From Physcomitrium patens (taxonomy: Eukaryota; Streptophyta; Bryopsida; Funariales; Funariaceae), in the NCBI RefSeq assembly GCF_000002425.4, contig NC_037274.1:13665590-13729589 (forward strand): DNA of 64,000 nucleotides. The letters run 5' to 3'. Below the pieces are notes generated by a model. That model did not search any database, had not been told where the DNA came from, and was given only the letters and a program-made list of their open reading frames with translations. Both the position numbers and the translations under genes were made by a program. This document shows, in pieces, positions 48,367-61,342 of the stretch; positions within the stretch are counted from its first letter, which is position 1, and the number at the start of each line of letters is the position of its first letter.

Positions 48367-50002
48367 TGTCATATTATGTGGCATTTGGCTTAAGAATGCA
48401 TTGAGCACTTGGCCGTCGAAGACAAAAAGAAAATTACAACAATAAGTCCTAACAAATCTAATAGATTTTTAAACAAATTAGAATTAAAGATCAGAAAATA
48501 TAATCAAATATCGATCAAATTCAATCAAAATTTCAAAGGAATTATATAAGAAACACAAAATATTCTTAGAGACCTTTTAAAGAATCATTAAAAAAATAAT
48601 ATAAAAATTCAAAAATACACTAAAATAAAAATCTTAATTAAATCCTAATAAAAACCTAATCAAATTCTAATCAAATCCTAATCAAATCCTAACCAAATCC
48701 TAAATAAATCCTAAAAAAAAACCTAACAAATTCAAACCAAATCCTAAATAAATCATAAATATATCCTAACCAAATTTTAAACAAATCCTAAACAAATCCT
48801 AACCAAATCCTAAACAAATCATAACTAAATTCTAAATAAATCTTAATCAAATCCTAAATTTTTTTTAATTAAGTTCTAAAAAAAATCCTAACCAAATCTT
48901 AATCAAATCCTAAACAAAACCTAAAGAAACCTTAACCAAATTCTAAATAATTCTAAGTAATTCCTATAATAAATTTAACCTCAATAACTAATCAATAAAC
49001 CATCGATTTTAATTCAAAATTTGTATACCTCTTAGCAATTAAGTTGACAACAAGCACAAAGTTTTTAAAGAAGATTGAACTCACCAAAAAGAAGATCAAC
49101 CTTATTATTTTCTTGGATGTTGGCCGGCCTCCTTCTCCAATCTAAATGCTCAATTTCTAGCACCAATTTCTCCTTATTGAACTGTTCAATTGATTTTCAA
49201 TTTTTTAAATATATAGAAAAATAAGTCTACTACCCTTATATATAATTTTTATTCCAATCCAACCTATACATTCTAAGAAAACTTAAAAACCCTCATTGAA
49301 CCTAAAACTCTATTTCTTGAGACCTTGACCCACTTAAATCTCAATAATCCTCAATCCAATCTTTTGATCAAGCTCAAATTCACAACATATATTAAAAACA
49401 TATAAACCCACAAATCTCTAAAATTTTACTCGTGGATCTACTGCCAAACTTATGAAATTCTCCAAAAGGTATCTCCTCTTTTATTTCACAAATTAAGAGT
49501 CACCTAAAACAAACTTTGACTTTGCAAAGCTCTTACAAAGTTAATACAAATCCAAATCACCTCAAAACAATGCTTATTGAAATCTTATCAAGTCTGCTCT
49601 CTAATCCCAATCTTTGATCTGCCAAAGATTCTCAAAATTGTCATAAGAGCTCGGTTTTGTTCCTTGATATCTGATTTCGATCCTAGTTCATAACCACCCT
49701 CTTCGGGTATCAATATCTAGTTTTTCTATATAATTTTTGCTGGAAACTATTCTTAACTTCTTTCTAAAGGTATCTATATTATTTATGTTTTTAATCTACC
49801 TTACTTTGTTCTATTTGTGATATTACAAAGTGAGTAGAAGCCTAATTTGCATAAAAGGTAATATTAGCATCTTTAATTTTTCTATCCCTTGACTATTATC
49901 TATTTTCTCAAGATAATTTGTTACAATATATTTGAAATAAGATCTTCAAAAATATGATATTTTTTGCACATTTTCACATATTAGTTGTTTTACATTAGGA
50001 CA
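48367..50002 (-). repeat. 5' LTR of element I
   Basis: 1636 bp, TGTC...GACA on the plus strand. Contains a CCTAA array (48635-48945). Near-identical over its right 1.08 kb to 36712-37793 and over its left part to 17597-18048. Confidence 0.88.
48635..48945. repeat. Degenerate telomere-like CCTAA array in the 5' LTR of element I
   Basis: About 300 bp of aaatcctaaacaaatcctaa-type units, 9-12 bp long, variable. Confidence 0.85.
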
Positions 50003-50513
50003 CCAAATGAATTTTTTTGCTAAAAATTTCTATAAGTGTGTTATTGAGTTCAAATGCTATATATTAAAATTTTATGGTATTTAAATACTTATTTTATGTG
50101 AAATGAAGAAATTTTCATATGAATATATGTAATCAAGGGTTTGAAGCTATTATTAGAGTTTTAGCAATATTTCAAGATCTAGAATGAATTTATAGTTGAA
50201 ATTTGTTGTGGTGGTTGTTAAAAATATATAAATACTTTATGTTGAATTTGGATTTTTTTGGATAGTGAAATAATGAGATATGATCTATTGTAGTTTGGAA
50301 AGAATTTATTTTAAGAATTTACAAGTTTTTTATGATATTTATCACATTTTTGATGATCTTTGTTATTGAAGGCTCATATATTGATATTATTGCACCTATA
50401 GAGACAATTTTTAATATAGACTTAGTTTTTCATTTATCTAGAGGCTTGGTTGAGCATTTAGTGATAGCTAGAAGCCCAATCCTTTCTTAAAGTAAACTCT
50501 CTCTACCTCGACA
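50003..50513 (+). repeat. Family J LTR copy J1, right part
   Basis: Resumes the J sequence broken at 17596 (gaattttt...ctaaaaatttc aligned with 24630-24645) and ends ctctctctacctcgaca like other J copies. Confidence 0.78.
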
Positions 50514-52777
50514 CTACAATCAAAAATAAAAGTTATACTATAAAGAATAAAAGTTTCTATTGTCTAAATAATGTTTATTTTTGTAGAGATTGTATTAAAA
50601 TCAATAATAATAAAATTTTTAACTTTAAAATCTTAAATATTTATTTTTTTGTGTATAAATTTTTGAAAAATTATAAATTTTAATATTACTTAATAACACC
50701 TAAATGAATTAGTAATTTTCTAGATTTTTAATAAATATTAATAAATATTTTTGATTATGGATTTATAATATTTTTTTCTTATGAATATATGATTTAAATA
50801 AATTAAATATCTTAAATATCCATAAAATATATTGAAATATCAAGATTATTCCTACATTCTTGATAATAGCAAATATATTCTTAAGTATGATAAGTTATCT
50901 CCAACTTAACAAAACCACATTCATTCTTAGGAGTTTTATTATTTATTTATTATTATATAGAATACAAAGCTTATGCCTTTAATATTTTGTTTTTTATTCA
51001 CTCTCAAGAAGTTGTAACTCTTTTGCCTATAATTCTTTTATCATCTATCTTCTATCTCTACAACACCTATAGCTTCTTATTATCCATTGTTATCATTTAT
51101 CATCATATTTTTTTTGTTATCCATCTTTATAGCATTCGTATCTTCATGGATTTAATGTAAATGAAATTTTTAGTAAAATTATATTTTGAAAATGTTAAGC
51201 AGGCAAAAAAATCCTTGTAGTAGTAGCAGCTCTACATAAATATAATGTAGGCAAGGTAAAGCCAAATTTTGAGGCTCTATTTTGGTGAATGTACATTAAA
51301 TCTCTATCATTTGCTTCATTATGGTGACATCTTATTTTCTAATGGAAGGAAGAAGAAAAAAAAGACACTAATATGAAAAAGAGAGCCTATGATTCTATGA
51401 ATTTGTGCAAAGAATTACAAATGTGATTTTTCTTAATATCTTTGTATAAATGAGTGAGTGAAATTCATCAAAATTAGAAGTATCTAATATTAGATAGAAA
51501 AGCATTTCAAGCTTATGAAATAAGATGGATTTTGGTTCATTTTTTTACATATCTAAGTTTTAACTAGTGTCGGTCTTATGGATCTATCAATAATTACTTG
51601 CCAATGGATGTAGTAAGTCAAGGCTCTAATTGACAAAAAGGTTATAGAAAGAAAATACTTTAGAATATAAAATGAGTTCCAAAATATCAAAAATAATGAA
51701 AGTTAATCATGGTAATTTCATTGAGATTTGATTTAAATCATATTTCATAGAGTAATAAGTAAAAGATGGAAAATTATATTCTAATTATCTCAATTCAAAC
51801 ATGTTACTCTAAGTTGCCAATAATGTTTAGTGTTTTTTTTTTTTTTTTTTTTTGGTATTTTTCTCTCTTTTTACTTTTATTAATTTTAGACTTTCATTTT
51901 AAATTTTTTTTAAGATATGAAGCAAAAATCTTAATAGATTTATAAGCTCAAATATGCAACAATCTCTTTATATAAGTTGAATATCAATATAAAAGCACCA
52001 CTCAAGCTTCTTTTATTTACAAGATATACACACTTCTACTGTAAGTCATTTGCTTCTAATATGATATGTTCATCATCAACAAATAAATGACCTTCATTAA
52101 AAGTATATAGCAAACCTATCTCAAAATCCGTCCATGATTGTAATATTGATGTAGTTGTGTTATAAAATAAAATGAAATTTTGGTCATATATATAATACAT
52201 AGCTTTGCAAAATGTTATTTAATACTAATAAAGGTGCAATCATTACAAGAATAGATGACAAGGGAGTTGCAGAGATGGAAGATGGATGACAAAAGAAATA
52301 TAAGTAAGTAAGCCACAATTGCTCAAAAGTGCACAGCAAACAAAATATTAACAACATTAGTTGTATTTTTTATATAAAACAAAAAAAAATAGAGTCCTTA
52401 AGATTGACTATGTCTTTATCAAATTTGAAATACTTTATCATACTTAGAGATATATTTAATATTATAAAAAAAAATTAGAAATTTATTTGCTATTATCAAG
52501 AATATAAGAATATAATTGAAATTTTAACATATTTTAAAAATATATATAATATTTTTTCTTTAAATAATATTTTTTTGTGCCATTTAAATTAAATAAAAAT
52601 AAATTCATATTTTATAAATGTCTAATTATTTTGAAAAGCATAAAATTTTTTAATTTTAATATAACATACTTCTATTTGATTTTTGTAATAAAAAATAGAT
52701 TACTATTTATCCTACGGTATGTGAATGGTCCAAAATATTATAAATAGATATTACTTTTTAACTTCTTAAATCTAATA

Positions 52778-52823
<46 letters not shown>

Positions 52824-53109
52824 CAAAAATATTGTTTGTATATCTCTTCACAAAAATTATTCATTTGTAAGCTCAAGTTGTCAATACTTTTTTAAATAAA
52901 ATATGTCATACACCAAAAATATGAACTATAAGATGGATACAATATTTTGCAAGGAATTCCATTGGTGTCATCATATGTTGTTCATATTTTGGTCCCATTC
53001 ATGCTGCAGCGCCATCTCAAATGAATATTCTCTACAAAGACATTACTGAATTATTGATCCACTTTAGATTTCAATCACATTCATATTGTAGCTTCATAAT
53101 AGAAAACAC
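50514..53109. other. AT-rich stretch without recognisable gene
   Basis: No supported coding or RNA gene. It contains a T-run (51834-51855) and an (AT)n run (52783-52820). The latter part may be unrecognisably old transposon. Confidence 0.55.
52783..52820. repeat. (AT)n microsatellite
   Basis: An uninterrupted run of about 19 AT units. Confidence 0.9.
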
Positions 53110-53345
53110 AACTTCTCACATAGCTCATAGTTAAGAGTATACATAGAGGCAATAATGAAGCCTTCTTCATTTTTGACAATACCTTTCTAGTCCTTAGTCT
53201 TGTTTGATGACTTTCTAGTCTTTTTATTTTCGACAATAGCCATTCTAGTTTAATATTATATCATCTTTGAATGACTTTTTAGTTCTCTTTTGTGACACAA
53301 TAGTGTATTGAAGATTTTCTTTCTTTGAGATTCATGTCCTTGAAA
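53110..53345 (+). repeat. 5' LTR remnant of element C
   Basis: Aligns with the TATA-to-end part of the chromovirus LTR (cacatagctcatagttaaga, then aatgaagccttcttcattttt for the eroded hairpin, ending catgtccttgaaa). The upstream half of the LTR is not recognisable. Confidence 0.65.
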
Positions 53346-53595
53346 GTTTGATTAGAGTGCTAACTTATTATTTTTTTTAAAAAAAAAATAAATAGATTAT
53401 GCACCGTCTATTATTGTATTTTAAAGGTTATAGACTATCCACCTTTAAACCAAAAATCTTATTTTCTAACATTGATCTTTTCTTTAAAGAGAGTGGATTA
53501 CATCTCTTTGTAGAGATTTCTATTAGAGGTTGTGGATAACCCTCTTCTAATTTAACTTTTTAAATTTGTTTGAGTTGTCTATAAAAGGAAAGATT

Positions 53596-54970
53596 ATGGA
53601 TGCTACTCTCAATAAAAGTGAGAATAGTTTGCAACTATTGCAGATCTTCATGAACTTGTCAACACTCTAAGAGTAGAAATCTTATGTATTTTCAACATGA
53701 ATCATGGAAGTACTATACCTACACCTATAGAAGAAGTTCGTAGTCAATGGCAAAAAATTGTGAACTTGAAGGAAGTAAGTAGATCAACCTTATAACCAAA
53801 TCTAAAAAGTTTTTCTTCTACAAGTATAAGAGGGACAAGGATTAGTATGTCTAAAAATTTTGATAGAATAAGATCAAAATTTTGAGGATTTTTGCAACAA
53901 ATCAAGCTTTATCAAAAATTACATCCTTTCCAATACCTTAATAAATTTACTCAAGTTGAATTCATAAGCACACTTCTATCAAAAAGTTCTCATTCTTGGT
54001 TTGTACCTTTAATAGAAAAGGATTTTTAACTCTACTATGATTTGAACTCATTCCTAAAAGTGTATATGGCCACATTTGGAGAAAGTGATTGACAAAGAAT
54101 AGTACAGATTAAGCTCTTATCTTTATGGCAAAGATCATGGTTAGCTATCATATATGTTTTTGAATTCTAAAACCTTACTTACAATATAGATTAGAATGAC
54201 AAAGCCTTCATAAATCAATTTTAATATGGATTGAAGAATAATGTCAAAGATTTATTATTGACAATATCAAAGATAGAATCTTTAAAATAATTTATTGTTC
54301 AAGCCAATACATATAATAATTCATTATTTGAAAGATGTCAAGAATAAAGATTTGACTAAATAAGAACAAATCAATTAATAATGGGAGCTTCCAAGTTTCC
54401 AAAAACTTGTTCATCAAGGCCAAAACCAATTCAAATTGATACGATATATTTTAAATCCCTCTTAGAGAAAGAAAAGACTTGACAACATCAAGAAGGCTTA
54501 TACTTATATTTTGAAGAAATTAAACACATTGCTCAAGATTATTCAAAAAAAAATTGCAACCACATAATAAGAAGTATGGTTGCAAAATAGATAATTTATC
54601 AAAAAATAAGTTTCTCCAGATGCAATAGGAACCATGTGGCTAGAATCTTATATAACTCCTAATAAAGGTCATATTCTCTCTTCAAATCTCTCACATCCTT
54701 TTACAATAGAAGTTTATTTAGAACTAAAAAATCACAAAGTCTTAGCTTTGTTAGATTTAGGAGCTTCAGCATGTTTTAAAGACAAAGATTTTGTCAAAAA
54801 ATAAGAGATATTGTTAATCAAAAAAATTAAACATGTATATGAAGAAGTCATAGATGGACATTTTCTATCTTTTGGAGGTATTATACATGAGATTGTTCCT
54901 TTAGATATAGCAATTAAAGATCATAATAGCATAATAATATATAATATAATAAAAACTCTATTAAATCCAA
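53596..54970 (+). pseudogene. Element C gag and protease, interrupted by element B
   Basis: Old plus-strand chromovirus. Remnants of gag run from an ATG at 53596 to a degenerate zinc-knuckle region near 54500-54545. Protease starts with LLDLGASACF near 54750, the catalytic D-S-G having become D-L-G, and an open piece lies at 54811-54993. The sentence stops at the target site TCCAA (54966-54970) and continues at 61343, so element B landed in the protease of an older relative. Stops and indels throughout. Confidence 0.75.
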
Positions 54971-55522
54971 TATCAAGGACAAAGACTCGATGAGGGAAAA
55001 TATACACAAAAAGGCTATCTCGATATAATAAGTCAAAATATAAACAAGTAGATATATTAAAAGGAAACTGGAATGGCTATTGCCACAAGACAAGAAACTA
55101 AAGACTCTTGAACCTGGACTAGAAGCAAGAAAGGAGTTGACAAGAGTGAAGAAGCCTTCACTCTTGTCTCTATATATACTATCTAACTAGGGGCTACGTG
55201 GCGACGTTCTATAGGACCTCTAATATGTGTTGACTTTGTAGGACACATGCCTTGACTTACAAGGCAAGTTTTTCTACGTGTGGGCCACATAGTTAGCTTG
55301 ATCTTCAAGCTAACAACATGTGTGGCACATGGCCAACTTGTTGACCACGTTTCTAATCCAAAAAGTCAATTAAAGACACCTATGAAGTCAAAGCAGCATC
55401 TAGGAAGTTTCTAGGAAGCTTCTATATTAAATATTATAGAATTAACTTATTTTTATCTACTTTTACTTACTTCTATCTATTTCTATATGTAATTATTAGC
55501 TTACATGATTATGGCCGTGACA
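54971..55522 (-). repeat. 3' LTR of element B
   Basis: 552 bp; hairpin at 55139-55168 next to the TATA box. Confidence 0.95.
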
Positions 55523-55537
55523 TTACCCCCCCTTCTA
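55523..55537 (-). other. Polypurine tract of element B
   Basis: Minus-strand ctagaagggggggtaa-type run ending at the 3' LTR. Confidence 0.85.
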
Positions 55538-55563
55538 GAGACGAGTTCCATGAGGAGCGGTCA

Positions 55564-55986
55564 TCATATGTTGAGGAAATCTATGATGCGACGAATTGTA
55601 TTCGCCACATACTCTGATCTCTATTCTCTTCGAAGATGATTGATAGGGCCTCTCAACCATCGGTAGTGTCTCATACCAGGGCGGGAAGACTACCCAGTTA
55701 TTTGATCATTGTTGAGGCCTTCGTAACTTCCTTTGAATAGAATATTTGGAACACCATCAGGAGTTGTTCCTACCTCTAGCAAAATCACCAAACATCGAGA
55801 GCCCCTTCCCAAATCGTGATACCAAACGTGTTGTATCTCACCATCTATTCGAGGAAGAACATGTCGTTCTTGAAGATCTTCATCTCGATTCCGTCGTCTT
55901 GAAGGTTGTGACAATCATAATGTCTCGTCCGATAGGTCAGCAAACGAAGGTTCTTGAGTTGAATCCGCTGGTTGTTGGCTCTCCAT
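55564..55986 (-). pseudogene. Extra 3' ORF of the chromovirus family, copy B (three stops)
   Basis: Same length (423 nt), same start codon position (95 nt from the pol stop) and same end (IIDFLNI) as copy A. Stops: TGA at 55915-55917 (CGA in A), TAG at 55690-55692 (TGG in A) and TAG for a CAG further on; all are C-to-T or G-to-A. Between them 55690-55914 is open and nearly identical to A over RRRNRDEDLQERHVLP and EIQHVWYHDLGR. No domain is recognised. None of its stops coincides with the stop in A, so the common source copy was probably open. Confidence 0.75.
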
Positions 55987-56080
55987 CTAATTAGCGTCAC
56001 AAATGCAAAGAAGTTACAAAGAAGGATAGAAAATTGAATGTTATCTTGCCTCAATCTTGTCTCTTTTATAAGAGAGATTT

Positions 56081-59000
56081 TCATCTTGGTTTTGATGGAT
56101 GTCGTTGATGAAAAACTTTGACTTTAGCTGATGCATTTGCTAGATTTCTGGATGGCTCCCATGAGCGTTCACTAATATCATATCCACGCCAATGAACAAG
56201 ATATTCCAGCTTATTTCGACGCCGCCTTGAGTCTAATATCTCTTCCACCTCAAATTCTTCATTATTATCTACTTCTATAGGAGGCGGTGGTATTTGTCTT
56301 CTTCCTTGTATATCCACTGTCTTATATGGTTGAAGAAGAGACACGTGGAATACAGGATGGATCTTCATTGACTCCGGTAGATGTAACCGATATGCAACTG
56401 GATTGATCTGTTCAGAAACAGAAAAGGGGCCAAGCCTACGATAGTCCAACTTGTCACAAGGTCGAGTAGTCTTGATATTGCGACGAAGTAGCCATACCTT
56501 ATCACCCACGTTGAGTTGTGGTTGCTCCTTATGATATAGATCTGCGTTCATCTTTTGTCGTTCTTGAGCTTCCTTCAATTGTGTCTTCATTATTGCATGT
56601 AACTCTGACAACCGATTTGTCATATCTTCTGCTGCAAGATTATCAACTTTTGAAAAATCAAAAGTATCAAGTCGTGGATGATAGCCATAATTGACAAAGA
56701 AAGGTGTTTGTTGCATGGAAGAATGTACCGTATTATTATAAGCAAACTCTGCCAATGGCAGAAGGGTTGTCCAATCATCTTGTTGGTAGTTGATAGTACA
56801 CCTTAAATATTGCTCCAAGACTTGGTTTACGTGCTCTGTTTGTCCATCAGTTTGAGGATGGAAAGCAGAAGATAGCTTTATGTCCACTTTTAAAATCTTG
56901 AAAAGGGTCCTCCAAAATCTTGACACAAATTGAGTTCCCCTATCTGATATGATATCTTTAGGTAATCCATGATAGCGATAGATATTATCAATGAAAAGCT
57001 TAGCTGTTTCTTCACCTGTGATAGATTTTGTACATGGCACAAAATGTGCCATCTTGGTGAAACGATCTACTATCACAAATATAGAATCATAAGATCTTGA
57101 GCGTGGAAGATCTGTGATGAAATCCATAGAAACAGAAGACCATGGTTGTTCTGGTATAGGTAATGGCTGAAGAAGTCCGTAAGGTCGATGACGAGGAATT
57201 TTTGATCTTGAACAAATATCACATGATTGTACAAAGTCTTTGACTGACTTCCACATTTGTGGCCACCAAAAATCTCTTGATATGAGTTCCAAAGTCTTAT
57301 TATATCTAAAGTGCCCTGCTGCTGGAAAGTCATGACGTGCTTGAAGAACACGTAAATGTGCTTCTCCTTCTGGAACATATAGGCGTCCTTCAAAATATAA
57401 TAGATTATTCTTGAACTCAAACTTAGAAGAATCATGAGACTTGGAAGAATTATTCTCGATATCATAAACAAGAGGGTCTGAGGACATACTGGACTGGATT
57501 TGCTTGAAAAAAGTTGAATCAACAATCAATGTTGATTTCATTGCTCGGAGATGAAATTGCTCCGGTTTCAAGAGGACCGTTCTTTGTTGCTCAAAAGCTG
57601 CATCTCCTTCTTTTGGTGTAAAATAAAAACGTCTAGATAAGGCATCAGACAAACCTTGTTGTTTTCCTGGCCGATAAGTGATAATGAACTCGAATCTTGA
57701 CAAAGACATACTCCAACGAGCTTAACGACGATTCAACACACGTGTTGATATGAAATACTCGAGGTTCTTGTGATCTGTATACACAGTGACTGGACTAGAA
57801 GCGCCTTCTAGATAATGATGCCATTCTTGAAAGGAATCCACGATCGCAAGAAGTTCTTTATCGTAGATCTCATAATTGATCTCGGCTGCTGAGAATTTTC
57901 TTCAATGAAAAGCTATCGGATGAAGTTTGTCCTCTGTTCCCATTTAAGATAAAATTGCACCCAAGGCAAAATTTGATGCATCTGTTTCCATAAAAAATGC
58001 CTTGGAAAAGTCAACACGATATAAGACTGGTGCAGAGACAAATAATGTCTTCAAGGCTTCAAATGCTGCTTCCGCTTCTTGATTCCATTGGAATTTATCT
58101 TTATTAGTCAAGCGTATAAGTGGAGCGGCAACTCGTGAGAAATCTTTGATGAAGATCCGATAGTAATTGACAAATCCCAAGAAACATTGGACATCTCTTA
58201 CTGTCCTTGGAATCTTCCAATCCATGATTGTTTGGACTTTCTTAGAATCCATCATGAGACCATCATTTGAAATGATGTATCCTAAAAAGTCAACTTGAGT
58301 AGTGTGAAATACATACTTTTCCATCTTGGCGTACAATCCTGCATCTCTAAGTTTTTGTAATACTTGACGAACATGTATTTCATATTCTTCGACGTTCTTA
58401 GAATAAATCAGGATATTGTCTAGATAACAGACGACAAAATTGTCTAAGAATTCACGAAATATATCATTCATGAGATGTTGAAAAGCAGCTAGTGCATTCG
58501 TGAGTCCAAAGGGCATGACATTATATTCGAAATGTCCATACCTGGTTCAAAACACAGTCTTTCATTCATCTCCTTCTTTGATCCGTACTAGATTATATGC
58601 TCCTCTTAGATCTATTTTTGTATAGATCTTAGCTTGATTCAACTGGTCAAGGAGTCCTGATATCAAAGGTAATGGATACCTGTACTTGATTGTGATCTTG
58701 TTGAGTCCTCGATAATCAACACACATTCGTAAAGATCCATCTTTTTTCTTTACGAATAGAATTGGAGCTCCTGCTGGAGATTTTGATTGGCGTATGAAAT
58801 TCTTTGCTAAATTCTCGTCAATATATGTCTTGAGTTCAGCCATCTCATCTTGCGATAAACTGTAAATTGGTCCAAATGGTGGCTGAGTTCATTCCTTGAG
58901 GTTGATTGAACAATCATATGGGCGATGCTCAGGAAGCATATCTGCATTCTTTTTCTCAAAAACATCTTGATACTCCTGATATTGACTTGGAATGCCACTT

Positions 59001-59638
59001 GAAGTCTTTACGTTTTCAGAAATATGTGCAACATAAATAGCAAAAGTTGATCCTTCTTTTGCTGCGTGTATAAATGCTTTTGTACCTATCAGTACGGGTT
59101 TTACTATACAAGACTTATAATTTTTTACTTGGTTGGTAGAACTATTAATAACGCTCTGAAAAAAGTCAAGTTTACATAAATTCCAATCTATTCGAGGGTT
59201 ATATTTTTTTAGCCAGGATAAACTTAAAATAAATGGATTGGATGGGGATTTAATTATGTTAAAAGCTATGTAGCTATCATGACCGTCTATTGTTACTTTT
59301 ATAGGATGAGTTTCATGAGTGACATCTCCAAAAGACAAGGGACGACCATCTATGCCTTCTACATGTACTGATTTAGGTTTCTGTACAAAGGATATTTTAC
59401 GACTTTTAACAAATTATTCATCTAAAAAACATGCTGAGGCTCCCGAATCTAATAAAGCAGAGGCTTTGTAATTCTTAGGTCCTAAATATAAGTCTATTAT
59501 AAAACAAGGAGAGGGTTCTGAGGAGAGGATAGGACCTTCATTAGGAATTGTACAAGGTTCAAGCTGCACGATCCCTATTGTAGCTAGATGAATCCGTTTT
59601 CCGACATGTTGCCTTCTTTGACTGTCGTACCCCTCATT
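56081..59638 (-). pseudogene. pol of element B: protease, RT, RNase H, integrase, chromodomain
   Basis: Single frame of 1185 codons, same length as A, with seven stops (codons at 59414, 58889, 58562, 58547, 57944, 57902, 57722, lower coordinates). The last 542 codons (56081-57709) are open and give the best view of the C-terminal half. RNase H ends with FIITYRPGKQQGLSDALSRR. The integrase zinc region has H-x-H and CDICSRS. The core has MDFITDLP, SDRGTQF and AFHPQTDGQTEH, with catalytic D, D and E. The chromodomain at the end contains LEYLVHWRGYDISERSWEP. RT YLDN (with N for the last catalytic D) is seen near 58410. Most stops are transitions; GGA-to-TGA (58889) and TCA-to-TGA (57902) are not. 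Confidence 0.95.
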
Positions 59639-60579
59639 TTATAGTTGCGTCGTTTCTTTGGACAATGTTGAGCAGTGTGCTTAGGTTCTCCGCAATATAA
59701 ACATAATCCTTCTTGACGACGACGAATCTTTTCTTGCTCAGTTAGGGGTTTAAAACATACCACGTCAATTTGCATGTCTTCTACTTCCGAATGTACGTTT
59801 GGCAAAGATGTTGATGTTGCCACTGAGTAATAACGTTGAGGTTTTCGTGAATGATTCTCGGATCAAAATTTGAAAAGTCGATTATTACATTTTACCGCAA
59901 AATCGATTGCTTGACTCAAAGTTTGAGGATCAGGTAAGTTTAGCATCAATTTCTTTACTTCGTATTGCAATCCATAAAGAAATTGACTGATGAGTGCAGC
60001 ATCATCCCACTTGATGTCAATTGCAAGTTGTTGAAATTGTGAAGCATACACTGTTACTGAGCGATTTCCTTGTCGCAAAATTCGGATCTTATTTGTTGCA
60101 ACACGAGTTGCATCGTGTTCACCATACATAGATCGAAACTCTGCCAAAAAAGCTTCCAAATTGTCCAATATTGGATTTCGTTGTTCAAGAAAAGATGAAA
60201 ACCACGATAATGCAGAACCAGAAAGTAGAGTGCCAATAAACCTGACTTGTGATCTTGGAGTTGGATAGCTTTGTGGTTGAAGTTCAATTGCCAATTGTAC
60301 TTGATTGATGAACCCTCGAAACTTTGATCTCGTACCATCAAATTTCTCGGGTAAGGCAACTCTTGGTTCTCTAGTGCTTATAGGGTGTTGTACAATTGGA
60401 AAAGGAACGTGATTTGTTGTAGATGTTGAAGCAGCTCCGATCATCTCTATATCCCCACTTTCTGCTATTTTTGTTCTTTCATGTGTTGGTGAATTGAGTT
60501 GATGCATCGCAAGCATTAACTCCCTCATTTGCTCTTGCATTTGTGCCATTGCACTCTTCATTTCAACAAGCTCTGCCAT
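59575..60579 (-). pseudogene. gag of element B, 334 codons with two internal stops
   Basis: ATG at 60577-60579 (MAELVEMKSAMAQMQEQ). Same 1005-nt length as A. The first 238 codons are open and show the Q/M-rich N-terminus and the capsid block (LPEKFDGTRSKFRGFINQVQ, YASQFQQLAIDIKWDDAAL). The zinc knuckle CLYCGEPKHTAQHC is intact. Stops: TGA at 59863-59865, shared with A, and TAG at 59584-59586, three codons before the normal end. gag forms the particle that packages element RNA. Confidence 0.92.
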
Positions 60580-60757
60580 AATGACACTAAGAAGAAAAAT
60601 TTGTTTGATACTGCTCAAGACAAAAGAAAAGAAAGACTTGATAACAAAGAAGATACTAAGAATAATATCAGTTTAGAAGTGGGTAATCCGCAAACTTCTA
60701 ATATGCTTATGCCTTGTCAAGAGAAAGGGGTAATCCACTCTTACTCAAGAAAAATAA

Positions 60758-60767
60758 AGCTCTGATA
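60758..60767 (-). other. Primer-binding-site-like sequence of element B
   Basis: Minus-strand tatcagagct, 23 nt from the LTR end, exactly as in element A. Confidence 0.5.
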
Positions 60768-60790
60768 TTGTAAGTACACTCTTGTCAATC

Positions 60791-61342
60791 TGTCAAGGAC
60801 AAAGACTCGATGAGGGAAAATATACACAAGAAGGCTATCTTGATATAATAAGTCAAAATATAAACAAGTAGATATATTAAAAGGAAATTGGAATGGCTAT
60901 TGCCACAAGACAAGAAACTAAAGACTCTTGAACCTGGACTAGAAGCAAGAAAGGAGTTGACAAGAGTGAAGAAGCCTTCACTCTTGTCTCTATATATACT
61001 ATCTAACTAGGGGTTACGTGGCGACGTTCTATAGGACCTCCAATATGTGTTGACTTTGTAGGACACATGCCTTGACTTACAAGGCAAGTTTTTCTACGTG
61101 TGGGCCACATAGTTAGCTTGATCTTCAAGCTAACAACATGTGTGGCACATGGCCAACTTATTGACCACGTTTCTAATCCAAAAAGTCAATTAAAGACACC
61201 TATGAAGTCAAAGCAGCATCTAGGAAGTTTCTAGGAAGCTTTTATATTAAATATTATAGAATTAACTTATTTTTATCTACTTTTACTTACTTCTACCTAT
61301 TTCTATATGTAATTATTAGCTTACATGATTATGGCCGTGACA
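60791..61342 (-). repeat. 5' LTR of element B
   Basis: 552 bp, TG...CA, hairpin at 60959-60988 beside the TATA box. Followed by the TCCAA duplication. Confidence 0.95.

Larger units (their letters stand above)
17597..50002 (-). mobile_element. Element I: Ty3/gypsy element, minus strand, split by later insertions
   Basis: Bounded by LTRs with TGTC...GACA-type ends: 5' LTR 48367-50002 and 3' LTR 17597-18048 continuing at 36712-37793. The internal order on the minus strand is gag and protease (45491-48366), then reverse transcriptase, RNase H and integrase (37794-40980), as expected for Ty3/gypsy. Element G sits in the 3' LTR; a J LTR and an old chromovirus LTR sit between protease and RT. It inserted into J1. 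I could not find a clean target duplication (tttgg left, ccaaa right). The span includes all nested elements. Confidence 0.8.
54971..61342 (-). mobile_element. Element B: young full-length chromovirus, minus strand
   Basis: Two 552-bp LTRs (54971-55522 and 60791-61342) differ at nine positions, all transitions. A perfect 5-bp duplication TCCAA flanks them (54966-54970 and 61343-61347). The outer end of the 3' LTR is TA instead of TG (54971-54972), one of the nine changes. Spacing of gag, pol and the extra 3' ORF matches element A to the base. Inserted in the protease of element C. Confidence 0.96.

Noticed and set aside
57073-57525. 150-codon minus-strand frame inside pol of B
   Set aside because: Out-of-frame shadow of the integrase region.
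60054-60359. 101-codon frame in the gag region of B, also seen in A at 25743-26048
   Set aside because: Alternative-frame shadow of gag; it is kept only because gag itself is conserved.
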